Shown: one piece after another, positions 1 to 5,590 of the stretch | How the letters are laid out: every line of letters starts with the position of its first letter | How positions within the stretch are numbered: the first letter of the stretch is position 1 | From: Candidatus Sivonenia alaskensis PMM_0068 | GTDB lineage: Bacteria; Cyanobacteriota; Cyanobacteriia; Gloeobacterales; PMM-0068 | Assembly (NCBI GenBank): GCA_949127685.1 | Contig: CASBPW010000040.1 | Location: forward strand, 1-7,301 | Direction: 5' to 3' | Length of the DNA: 7,301 nucleotides | The notes under the pieces: generated by a model | What the model was told of the DNA's origin: nothing | Database searches by the model: none | Seen by the model: the letters and a program-made list of their open reading frames with translations, nothing else | Made by a program: the position numbers and the translations under genes

Positions 1-572
1 CTGATATCTTGGGTAAGGCAGCGTGTATGGATGAATTGGTTGCTTACTGTTCGTTTTTTTTCAGACAAGTTTCGCATGAGTTCCAGTTGGGTAACGACTT
101 GATTTCCTAGGACCCTTAAGGCTTGCACCTGCTCTAAGTTTAGCTCGCGGGGCACATAGTCCATCACACATAAAACACCCAAAGCCTGTCCTTTGGTCGC
201 GAACAGAGGTATACCCGCGTAGAACCGAATCGGGGGGTCTGCGGTCACCAGGGTACTGGTCGCAAATCGTTCGTCGAGCCATGTATCCGGAACGAGGAGG
301 CAGTCTGAACGGCGGAGGGTATGGGCACAGAAGGTAAAATCAATCGGCGGTTCGATGTGGTTGCAGTCTACCCCGGACTGCAACCACTGGCGACAAGCCT
401 CGATCAAGTTGACAGAAGCCAAGGGGACTTTACACAACTGAGCCGCTAGACCCCTCAGGTTATCAAAAACTTGCTCAGAGATAGTCTCAGAAATCTCAGA
501 GAGATGAGGCGTTTCTTCTTGGGTGTTATCAGTTTTTGGGGCTTTATTTTTACGAGCCTGGTCCGCTGTCAT
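1..572 (-). CDS. GAF-domain sensory protein, C-terminus beyond the window edge
   Basis: The reading frame is open from an ATG at 572-570 to the window edge (190 codons), so the protein is partial. An in-frame TGA at 587-585 leaves 572 as the first ATG, with a GAGG at 583-586 ahead of it. Residues 1-30 are polar and probably disordered. Residues about 33-167 are a GAF domain of the type found at the N-terminus of cyanobacterial and proteobacterial signalling proteins: FCAHT at 81-85, IRFYAGIPL at 115-123 and LGVLCVMDYVPREL at 131-144. From the family I infer a cytoplasmic small-ligand or redox sensor coupled to an output domain, often a histidine kinase, diguanylate cyclase or another GAF/PAS unit; the output lies outside the window. 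No bilin-binding cysteine in a phytochrome-like context is apparent. It lies 85 bp downstream of fmt on the same strand and may be cotranscribed. A run of eight A (61-54) follows the GAF domain in the coding strand and is slippage-prone. Confidence 0.85.
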   Translation of the reverse strand, partial: MTADQARKNKAPKTDNTQEETPHLSEISETISEQVFDNLRGLAAQLCKVPLASVNLIEACRQWLQSGVDCNHIEPPIDFTFCAHTLRRSDCLLVPDTWLDERFATSTLVTADPPIRFYAGIPLFATKGQALGVLCVMDYVPRELNLEQVQALRVLGNQVVTQLELMRNLSEKKRTVSNQFIHTRCLTQDI

Positions 573-632
573 CCGAATAAAGCCTCAAGCGCAATGGTTT
601 CTCCTAATAAATGATGAACAGTTAGGGACATA

Positions 633-652
633 AGCGATCGGACGGAATCGCT
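633..652 (-). repeat. small inverted repeat between fmt and the GAF gene
   Basis: AGCGAT at 633-638 and ATCGCT at 647-652 can form a 6-bp stem with an 8-base loop, just after the fmt stop codon. No T-run follows in the direction of transcription, so it is not a classical terminator. It may be a mild attenuator, an mRNA 3'-end protector, or chance. The same gap also has AGGAG at 600-605 on the minus strand, 27 bases from the GAF start and too far to serve it directly. Confidence 0.3.
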
Positions 653-657
653 CCTGC

Positions 658-1575
658 CTACTTTTCGCCCAAGACTTCTCCAGCGACAAGATCTCTAGCC
701 CGAGCATACTCCCACGCCGATTGCGGATTCTTGCTGGCAGGTTGGACCTGGAGCACTAAAACGGCTCCCGTCCCGGTTCCAACAATAAAGCCTTGATTTT
801 TAAGCACTTCTAAAACCACGCCGCAATCTCCCTGCGATGGATGCGGCATCGTTTCTAGAATCCGCAGGCGTTCTTTCTGATGAAATGTATAGACGTAGGG
901 ATAAAATGCCCGCACTTGGTTGTGCACAGGCCCCTGCCAATCCAACCAATATTGTTCCTTGCGAATTAAGGGAGCGGAGGAACTTTGACTGGGGTCCTGG
1001 GGCTCCGGAACAATTTGGTCGAACTGTAGGAGCGTCTGGATGAGCAACTCCGCCGTGAGCCCAGAGAGTTTATCGGCTAACTGTTGAGCGTTCCAGTCTA
1101 TGGGTAGCGAAAAAGCAGTTTTCAGAAGCATCGGTCCCGTGTCCATCCCTGCATCCATGAGCATGGTGGTCACGCCCGTCTCTGCTTCTCCGTGATAGAG
1201 ACACCATTGAATCGGGGCCGCGCCCCGGTATTTTGGCAGTAAAGAAGCATGGCCGTTGATGCAGCCTTTTGCCGGCATCGCCAAAACCTGGGGAGAAAGA
1301 ATTTGCCCATAGGCCACCACCACAAAGAAGTCAGCTTTTAGGTCGTCCAATGCCTGAAGCGCCGATTCATCTTTCCGGAGTCGCTCCGGTTGCCATAGGG
1401 GAATACCTTTTGCTTGGGCTAAGGCTTTAACGGGTGTTGGCACAATTTTTTGGCCCCTCCCCTGCGGACGGTCCGGCTGGCTGACTACGCCCACAACCTC
1501 AAAAAAAGGTTCCGCCAAAAGCGCAGTGAGCGAAGGAACGGCATAGTCAGGCGTACCGAAAAATATTAGGCGCAT
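658..1575 (-). CDS. fmt: methionyl-tRNA formyltransferase
   Basis: Transfers a formyl group from 10-formyltetrahydrofolate to the amino group of methionyl-initiator tRNA in the cytoplasm, giving the fMet-tRNA used to start translation. The 305 residues are close to the usual family length. The N-terminal Rossmann-like formyltransferase domain (about 1-185) opens with FFGTPDYAVPSL, then SQPDRPQGRGQK (32-43), and carries the active site: N107, H109 and D145, with SLLPKYRGAAPIQ at 111-123, matching the Asn-His-Asp triad of the family. The C-terminal OB-like tRNA-binding domain (about 205-300) shows APLIRKEQ and NPQSAWEYARARDLVAGEVLG. In-frame TAA upstream leaves the ATG at 1575 as the only sensible start; no clear Shine-Dalgarno is seen. 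It follows hemA after 123 bp on the same strand and has its own plausible promoter in that gap. A glycine lies between the catalytic N and H (INGHAS), where many homologues have V or A; this should be harmless. Confidence 0.97.
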   Translation of the reverse strand: MRLIFFGTPDYAVPSLTALLAEPFFEVVGVVSQPDRPQGRGQKIVPTPVKALAQAKGIPLWQPERLRKDESALQALDDLKADFFVVVAYGQILSPQVLAMPAKGCINGHASLLPKYRGAAPIQWCLYHGEAETGVTTMLMDAGMDTGPMLLKTAFSLPIDWNAQQLADKLSGLTAELLIQTLLQFDQIVPEPQDPSQSSSAPLIRKEQYWLDWQGPVHNQVRAFYPYVYTFHQKERLRILETMPHPSQGDCGVVLEVLKNQGFIVGTGTGAVLVLQVQPASKNPQSAWEYARARDLVAGEVLGEK

Positions 1576-1601
1576 TGGATTTGAGAATGTTTTTAATGCC
1601 C

Positions 1602-1629
1602 ATTATCCCAGTAAGTTAAGCTGCTTCAA
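1602..1629 (-). promoter_or_regulatory. candidate sigma70-type promoter for fmt
   Basis: On the minus strand TTGAAG (1629-1624, four of six matches to TTGACA) is separated by 16 bases from GATAAT (1607-1602, five of six matches to TATAAT). Transcription would start near 1595 and give a leader of about 20 bases. This suggests fmt can be expressed apart from hemA. It is a motif match only. Confidence 0.45.
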
Positions 1630-1664
1630 GCTTCTGAATGCTGTCGAATAACGCTTGCACCTTA

Positions 1665-1681
1665 TCTCGTAAATTACGAGA
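1665..1681. repeat. 17-bp near-perfect palindrome in the hemA-fmt gap
   Basis: TCTCGTAAATTACGAGA has two perfect 8-base arms (1665-1672 and 1674-1681) around one central base. GCTGTC at 1640-1645 and GACAGC at 1683-1688 add an outer, asymmetrically placed pair. It starts 18 bp past the hemA stop and has no T-run, so it could be a dimeric-regulator operator upstream of the fmt promoter or an RNA stem-loop at the hemA mRNA end. Confidence 0.5.
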
Positions 1682-1698
1682 AGACAGCTTTCTGGCAT

Positions 1699-2973
1699 CT
1701 AGGATGCAGTCTCTCCTAGGTTAAAGAGCACCTGCAAGGACTGGAGGGCACGTCTACGCACTTCCACATCCTGTTCGGCTCGAAGTTGTACCATCGGGTC
1801 ATGGAGTATTTTGTTGACGATGGCGCGGGTGAGGCCGTCTAGGACGGATTGATGCTTCTCCGCGAACTCGCTCCCTAAGCGGGATAGTGCCTTTTCTAAT
1901 TCCTGTTCGCGAATAGTCTCTACTTTGTCCCGCAGCGAATTAATGGTGGGTACTGCTTCTAAGGCCCGGCTCCAGGCTTGGAATTCCAGAACCTCTACTT
2001 CCACCATCTTCTCTACCTGGGCTGCAATTCGGCGGCGTAAAACCCGATTGCCTTCCACTACTTGCTTCAAATCGTCTACGTAATAAGCCTTGACCTGGTG
2101 CAATTCTTGAACGTCGGGCGCCACGTTGCGGGGCACAGCAATATCAAAAATGGTTAGGGCTTTACCATTGAGGTGAGGTTCTAGAGTAGACCTTTGCAAA
2201 ATGGGTTCTGGGGAAGAAGTGCTGGTAAACACAAGGTCTGCTCTGGCGGTGGTATGCAGCAGCTCTGCCATCGGCAGGACGGGAATGTTCTGCTGGAACT
2301 GAGACAACATTTCTTCAGCTTTAGCAGTAGAACGATTGACCACCCGGATGCGGTTTGCCCCTTTGGCGAGTAAATGCTTGATTAAGAGTTCGCCCATCTT
2401 GCCGGCCCCTACCACTACGCAGTCTTGAGCGTGGAGGGCCTCTGTCTTTATACAAGCGAGTTCTACGGCGGCAGAACTTACGTTCATCGCTCCGGTAGAA
2501 ATATCTGTCTCGGTGCGGACGCGCTTCCCTGCGGTGAGGGATGTTTTGAATAGATGATTCAAAACCCGTCCTGTGCCCTGAGATTTATGGGCCAATTGAT
2601 GGGCAGTCTTGACTTGGGCGAGAATTTGACCTTCTCCCAAGACCAGGGAATCCAAACCACAGGCTACCCGCATGAGATGAGTTACAGCATCTTCATGGAG
2701 CAACACGAACAGATGGCGACGCAGGGAATTTAAGGGAATATTTTTCTCTTCAGAAAGATATTGAATGATTTCTTGGACCCCTTGCTGGGTATCGCTCAGG
2801 ACCGCGTAGACTTCCATGCGGTTACATGTACTCAGGATGGCAATTTCTTTGATGTGTGGGTAAAACTTGAGGGTTTGAATTGTTTGGTGGACTTCTGTTT
2901 CTGAGATACTCAGGCGCTCACGGATTTCAACCGATGCTGTTTTATGACTTAATCCTACCACCGCGATCTTCAT
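1699..2973 (-). CDS. hemA: glutamyl-tRNA reductase
   Basis: NADPH-dependent reduction of glutamyl-tRNA(Glu) to glutamate-1-semialdehyde, the first committed step of tetrapyrrole (heme, chlorophyll, bilin) synthesis by the C5 route. The 424 residues match the family length. The N-terminal catalytic domain has GLSHKTASVEIRERLSI (7-23), the signature ILSTCNRMEVYA with nucleophilic Cys50, and GLDSLVLGEGQILAQVK (106-122). The NADPH-binding domain carries VVGAGKMG (187-194) followed by VVNRSTAKAEEM. A helical dimerisation domain runs from about 315 to the end. The ATG at 2973 is preceded by AGGA at 2981-2984 with 7-base spacing, a good ribosome binding site. The upstream gap of 202 bp carries candidate promoters, and fmt lies downstream on the same strand. 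The enzyme is the usual control point of the pathway in phototrophs, often by feedback or proteolysis; nothing in this sequence tells which applies. Confidence 0.98.
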   Translation of the reverse strand: MKIAVVGLSHKTASVEIRERLSISETEVHQTIQTLKFYPHIKEIAILSTCNRMEVYAVLSDTQQGVQEIIQYLSEEKNIPLNSLRRHLFVLLHEDAVTHLMRVACGLDSLVLGEGQILAQVKTAHQLAHKSQGTGRVLNHLFKTSLTAGKRVRTETDISTGAMNVSSAAVELACIKTEALHAQDCVVVGAGKMGELLIKHLLAKGANRIRVVNRSTAKAEEMLSQFQQNIPVLPMAELLHTTARADLVFTSTSSPEPILQRSTLEPHLNGKALTIFDIAVPRNVAPDVQELHQVKAYYVDDLKQVVEGNRVLRRRIAAQVEKMVEVEVLEFQAWSRALEAVPTINSLRDKVETIREQELEKALSRLGSEFAEKHQSVLDGLTRAIVNKILHDPMVQLRAEQDVEVRRRALQSLQVLFNLGETAS

Positions 2974-3034
2974 GAAAATATCCTGTGTGTCTTTCTAAGG
3001 AATTTGGCTTCTTGAGACAACCCGACCAGGCTGC

Positions 3035-3131
3035 ATTGTACGAACTACTCTAAAGACCCAATGCGGACATCATGTTACAAATTGTTATTGTTATTTTACC
3101 CATCATACTCTTATCCACACAGAGGTTCTAA
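3035..3131 (-). promoter_or_regulatory. candidate promoter region of hemA
   Basis: The 202-bp gap between the phasin-like gene and hemA has two possible -10 boxes on the minus strand. TATGAT at 3107-3102 lies in the string GAGTATGAT, also seen in front of the gene at 6823, but its -35 (TTAGAA, 3131-3126, 18-base spacer) is poor. TACAAT at 3040-3035 (five of six) has only weak -35 partners. The first would give a leader of about 120 bases, the second about 55. An A/T-rich imperfect palindrome (3075-3087, core ACAAATTGT) sits between them and could be an operator. No terminator for the upstream gene is apparent here. Confidence 0.35.
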
Positions 3132-3175
3132 GGATTATCAGTTAGATAGATGCCACGAGCGTTTTTTCCCTTCCT

Positions 3176-3511
3176 TTAGCTATTTCCTTTCTTTAATCGC
3201 TCTAGCTGTGCATCAAATTCATCCGTAGCCTCTGTCAATAGTTTGAAGTCTGGAGTGCCAGGATTGGCAAGGCGCGCAGGCAGGATGGCTACAATATCTT
3301 CTACTTCTACTCGGCCTTTTGCTCTAGCTCGCTCCATCAAAGCGTCAATGAGTTTACGCGCTTCCTCTGCAGAGAGTATACCCTTCGCGATCAGTTCATC
3401 GAGCAGGGGTTGGGCCTTGGCTAACAAGTTCTCTAGGGCCACCCCGATCAAAGCAGCCAGTCCCAACCCCAAAAGCAAGGTCCGTTGGGCAATAGTCCTC
3501 ATGTCATCCAT
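3176..3511 (-). CDS. small phasin-like protein
   Basis: The 111 residues start with a hydrophobic stretch (about 11-29, TLLLGLGLAALIGVALENL) and continue with the amphipathic helical pattern LLDELIAKGILSAEEARKLIDALMERARAKG (36-66; split here as LLDELIAKG / ILSAEEARKLIDAL / MERARAKG). This is the pattern of the phasin-like, polyhydroxyalkanoate-synthesis-regulator type of small protein: a helix, a 'K-G-x-L-S/T-x-E-E' turn, and a second charged helix. The C-terminal third (70-111) is different and may be specific. Phasin-like proteins coat polymer or lipid granules; the hydrophobic N-terminal helix could instead be a membrane anchor, and no polymer-synthesis gene is nearby. The first ATG is at 3511; a second in-frame ATG at 3502 is equally possible, as neither has a strong ribosome binding site. 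It diverges from the 66-residue gene at 3615 across 103 bp. Function is inferred from pattern only. Confidence 0.7.
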   Translation of the reverse strand: MDDMRTIAQRTLLLGLGLAALIGVALENLLAKAQPLLDELIAKGILSAEEARKLIDALMERARAKGRVEVEDIVAILPARLANPGTPDFKLLTEATDEFDAQLERLKKGNS

Positions 3512-3600
3512 AGGGCATGAAAATACAGGTCAACTCTAGTCTGGCAGTTTTTTAAAACACCGCACACCTAGGGATGCTTGAGTTAGATTAGAAAAAACCT

Positions 3601-3607
3601 GAGGTGA
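3601..3607 (+). promoter_or_regulatory. strong ribosome binding site of the 66-residue gene
   Basis: GAGGTGA ends 7 bases before the ATG at 3615. It is the best Shine-Dalgarno in the left half of the window and the main reason to accept this short plus-strand frame as a real gene. Confidence 0.8.
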
Positions 3608-3614
3608 GCCAATT

Positions 3615-3815
3615 ATGTTTCCTCTTGAAGCGTTCTACAATTCCTGCTGTGGTTCAGAGCCCCCCTCTCGCAAGGCCCGTCTGGAACGCAAACTCAAGTT
3701 CCTGAAACGGATGAAAGATGGTTTGGAAACCCGTCTATCAGCCGTCAATGCCGCGATTGGTACCGTTGAGCGGCAGGTCAGCGAAGAAGATAGCACTGAC
3801 GCTGCTTCTGCCTAA
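3615..3815 (+). CDS. small coiled-coil protein of unknown function
   Basis: I do not recognise this 66-residue protein. It is the only plus-strand gene in the window, supported by a strong ribosome binding site and a protein-like composition. The N-terminal 18 residues carry a vicinal cysteine pair in NSCCGSEPP (C11, C12). Residues 20-58 form a highly charged helix with hydrophobic residues at L23, L27, L30, M33/K34, L37, L41, V44, I48, V51 and V55, which is a regular heptad spacing and a strong coiled-coil prediction by eye. The tail (56-66) is acidic and small-residue rich. There is no signal peptide or membrane segment. It would be cytoplasmic and probably dimeric or an adaptor for another coiled coil. 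It shares a 103-bp divergent promoter region with the phasin-like gene and converges on comF, with 14 bp between the stop codons. Confidence 0.75.
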   Translation: MFPLEAFYNSCCGSEPPSRKARLERKLKFLKRMKDGLETRLSAVNAAIGTVERQVSEEDSTDAASA

Positions 3816-3829
3816 TGTTGGGAATGTGC

Positions 3830-4504
3830 CTAAAGCCTGGGAGTGGCCATAACCAGCGCTCCCAGGATCGGTACATTAGCCTTGGTGAGAACGACCTGGA
3901 TTTCATAGAGGGTAGCCCCTGTGGTGAAGATGTCATCCAAGAGCAAGACACCCGTATTCTGTGATTGGCTACTATTTTTCCACAGGAAAGCTTGCTGTAG
4001 GTTCTCCTGACGCGCTTTCGGAGAAAGTCCGAACTGAGCTTGGGTATCGCGGGTGCGCATTAGGCTTTGGCTATCTAGGGTATATCCAGTCCATCGACAA
4101 AAAGATTGAGCTAATAATTCTGTTTGGTTGTAGCCTCGCGTCTTGCGTCTCTCTGTGGAAATCGGTACCGGAACAACCCGTAGTTTCATTGCCTCTAAAG
4201 GATTTGCTTCCTGCCAGCAGGCCCCTAATTTATTGCCAAGGAAAAACCCAACATCTTTTCTCCCTTGGTATTTCACCAGCGTAAGTAGGCGCTCTAAAAT
4301 TCCGTAGTACTCCCCCCAAGCCCATAGTTTCATCGGGTCAGTCTGTACTAACGCTGTAGAACGTTGTTCCGAATCCAGAGCTTTCAGGCAATAGACACAC
4401 AGGACTTCATGGGATGACCGATTGCATAGGGCACAAGTGTTACGGGCCAGAAGTTTGAGGATAGGCTGCATAGCAGAAAGCATACTCTTCTGGGTTGAGG
4501 ACAT
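3830..4504 (-). CDS. comF: ComF-family phosphoribosyltransferase
   Basis: A 224-residue ComF/GntX-type protein: a zinc-finger segment fused to a type I phosphoribosyltransferase fold. The N-terminal Cys pairs are C24/C27 (CALC) and C36/C39 (CVYC). The core shows VPVPISTERRKTRGYNQTELLAQ (111-133, quoted in parts: VPVPIS, RRKTRGYNQ), the segment RTRDTQAQFGLSPKARQEN (150-168), and the PRPP-binding loop LLLDDIFTTGATL (187-199), with the two acidic residues followed by TTGAT. In competent bacteria ComF is needed in the cytoplasm for uptake of single-stranded DNA; many non-competent bacteria carry homologues of unknown substrate. The ATG at 4504 has no clear ribosome binding site; in-frame ATGs at 4483 and 4471 would give the N-terminus more typical of the family. 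It starts 12 bases after the vapC stop codon and is probably translated from the same transcript. Confidence 0.93.
   Translation of the reverse strand: MSSTQKSMLSAMQPILKLLARNTCALCNRSSHEVLCVYCLKALDSEQRSTALVQTDPMKLWAWGEYYGILERLLTLVKYQGRKDVGFFLGNKLGACWQEANPLEAMKLRVVPVPISTERRKTRGYNQTELLAQSFCRWTGYTLDSQSLMRTRDTQAQFGLSPKARQENLQQAFLWKNSSQSQNTGVLLLDDIFTTGATLYEIQVVLTKANVPILGALVMATPRL
3836..3866. repeat. inverted repeat at the convergent ends of the 66-residue gene and comF
   Basis: CCTGGGAG (3836-3843) and CTCCCAGG (3859-3866) form a perfect, GC-rich 8-bp stem with a 15-base loop, inside the last codons of comF and 20 bases after the stop codon of the convergent plus-strand gene. There is no T-run on either side, so it does not meet the usual terminator rule, but its position suits 3'-end formation for the plus-strand transcript. 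Confidence 0.45.
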
Positions 4505-4515
4505 CTCACTTTTTC

Positions 4516-4959
4516 TTACATTCTTGTCGGATCAATTGCCACAATGCCTTCACTGCCGTAGCGCATAAAATCAGTTGTATCGAGCGTCAAAATATGAGTC
4601 ACGCCGTGTTCTTTCATCGCAGCTACCAGGCGAGCATCATGTACCTGGACGCCTGACACATTGAATGTGAGAACTAACCTGCGCCATTCTGTATAAATTG
4701 TAGGCATATCAGGGAGGAGGGAAAAAAGACGTTCTATCAGACGTAGCAGTTGATGGGCACTGTTTGGGGATAGTCCAAATCCATTACGATTGCTTGGGCG
4801 TGTTGCAACGTTCCAGAATTCGACACAGTTTTGCGGGGTAATTTGCAGCCGATGCCCATCGTGTCTCAGTTTTTGCATGGTAGCTCGGATACTTGGGTGT
4901 AGGGGATGAGTGCGGTCCGCAAGACGCAATAAAACGTTCGTATCCACAAGGTAGATCAC
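4516..4959 (-). CDS. vapC: VapC-family toxin, PIN-domain ribonuclease
   Basis: A complete 147-residue PIN domain, the expected toxin length. It opens with MIYLVDTNVLLRLAD, with the first metal-binding acid D6. The second conserved acid is E47 in NCVEFWNVATRP, the third D108 in VQVHDARLVAAM, and the fourth D127 or D130 in LTLDTTDF. These residues bind the divalent metal used to cut RNA, commonly tRNA or rRNA in this family. Translation begins at a GTG (4959-4957), two bases after the antitoxin stop codon, with GAGGG at 4972-4976 upstream; such tight spacing is typical of antitoxin-first modules and implies coupled translation. All active-site residues are present, so it should be functional. 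comF follows after 11 bp. Confidence 0.95.
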   Translation of the reverse strand: MIYLVDTNVLLRLADRTHPLHPSIRATMQKLRHDGHRLQITPQNCVEFWNVATRPSNRNGFGLSPNSAHQLLRLIERLFSLLPDMPTIYTEWRRLVLTFNVSGVQVHDARLVAAMKEHGVTHILTLDTTDFMRYGSEGIVAIDPTRM

Positions 4960-4961
4960 AA

Positions 4962-5270
4962 CTAGGGATGACCCTCGTAGATACTGGCACGACTAACCGC
5001 GTAATCTGATAGTTTAGGCGCATTTGAGTCAGCGTACCTAGCTAGTTCATCTGCTAACTGGTCTGCCGTTGCCTCAAAGGCTGCATCCTGCAGTTGATAA
5101 GTGCTTAGTTGCTCTGTTTCCATCTCTTTCGCATGTAAGTGCTCTTCTACGCGAGTTGCTTCGAGATTCTGGTGTCCCGCTAAAACTTCAGCAAAATCCA
5201 GGACTTCTTGAAGTTCATCTTTAGGCAAATGATGCAGTACCTTCATAATTTTTTCAATCAAGGCTTCCAT
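4962..5270 (-). CDS. VapB-like antitoxin with a DUF2281-type N-terminus
   Basis: 102 residues, directly upstream of the PIN toxin. The N-terminal part (about 1-32) has the pattern LPKDELQEVLDFAEVLAG, as in DUF2281-type small antitoxins ('LP...QQEVLDFVEFL'). The C-terminal tail (about 84-102) reads PKLSDYAVSRASIYEGHP, a tail often found in antitoxins encoded next to cyanobacterial VapC toxins, and probably the segment that wraps the toxin active site. The middle is charged and helical. It should neutralise VapC by direct binding and may repress its own promoter, but I see no clear ribbon-helix-helix or AbrB fold. The ATG at 5270 has a weak GGA at about 6 bases. Assignment rests on position and the two end motifs. 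Confidence 0.88.
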   Translation of the reverse strand: MEALIEKIMKVLHHLPKDELQEVLDFAEVLAGHQNLEATRVEEHLHAKEMETEQLSTYQLQDAAFEATADQLADELARYADSNAPKLSDYAVSRASIYEGHP

Positions 5271-5296
5271 AGGGTTCCACTTTAAAGACTGTTTTG

Positions 5297-5302
5297 ATCA
5301 TA
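5297..5302 (-). promoter_or_regulatory. candidate -10 box for the antitoxin-toxin-comF operon
   Basis: TATGAT (5302-5297) lies 26 bases upstream of the antitoxin ATG and matches TATAAT at five of six positions. No good -35 is seen at 16-18 bases. A TGATCA palindrome overlaps it (5295-5300) and could be part of an autoregulatory operator. It is the third TATGAT in front of a minus-strand gene in the window. Confidence 0.3.
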
Positions 5303-5330
5303 CCTAATGCGCAGAGGAAGAATTCCAGTC

Positions 5331-5536
5331 TTAGGTTGCTTGCTTTACCGCCTCATAATTGGCATTCAGCTGAGATTCCAGTAAGAGAATGGCAGCGATC
5401 CTCCGTGCCCTATTGCTGACTTCGCTGACTTCCTCGACCTTGATTGCCCGATTCAGCAAATCTTACTCATCTACATTGTCGAACAGGTGGTTTCAATAGG
5501 AAAACCTGTTTTAAGGTGAATCTGTTTTTGACTCAT
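5331..5536 (-). pseudogene. broken small gene of unknown family
   Basis: The 320-bp gap between the acyltransferase and the antitoxin is not empty. On the minus strand an ATG at 5536 opens a frame reading MSQKQIHLKTGFPIETT that ends at a TAG (5473-5471). In the neighbouring frame, reading HLFDNVDE, then a TAA (5465-5463), the coding pattern goes on for 43 codons with NRAIKVEEVSEVSNRARRI, AAILLLESQLNANYEAVKQAT to a TAA at 5333-5331. The second part looks like a genuine helical protein end. The simplest reading is a gene of about 68 codons damaged by one frameshift near 5490-5475 and one Gln-to-stop change (CAA to TAA). A shorter working gene from the TTG at 5459 (42 residues) cannot be excluded. 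GCTGACTTC is repeated in tandem at 5415-5432, giving EVSEVS. I do not recognise the family. Confidence 0.45.
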
Positions 5537-5590
5537 TGCAGTAATTTATAGCCTGTCTGTGAGCAAGCCTTTGATAGCAATTTCTAAGTC

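Noticed and set aside
61..282. Minus-strand open frame of 73 codons at the left edge
   Set aside because: Out of frame with the GAF domain that fills this stretch; arginine-rich shadow translation.
634..641. HIP1 octamer
   Set aside because: The sequence is GCGATCGG, one base off the canonical GCGATCGC, and no full copy is seen elsewhere in the window.
837..1043. Plus-strand open frame of 68 codons
   Set aside because: It lies antisense within fmt, whose motifs are clear, and the translation has no recognisable pattern.
3161..3167. T-run as part of a terminator
   Set aside because: No stem precedes it on the plus strand and no plus-strand gene ends there; on the minus strand it is an A-run.
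3243..3539. Plus-strand open frame of 98 codons
   Set aside because: Antisense to the phasin-like gene and serine/arginine rich in the way expected of a complement of an Ala/Leu-rich helix gene; no ribosome binding site.
3961..4284. Plus-strand open frame of 107 codons
   Set aside because: Antisense to comF, whose catalytic motifs fix the coding strand.
4784..5023. Minus-strand open frame of 79 codons across the antitoxin-toxin junction
   Set aside because: Overlaps both genes out of frame; the toxin and antitoxin motifs are decisive.
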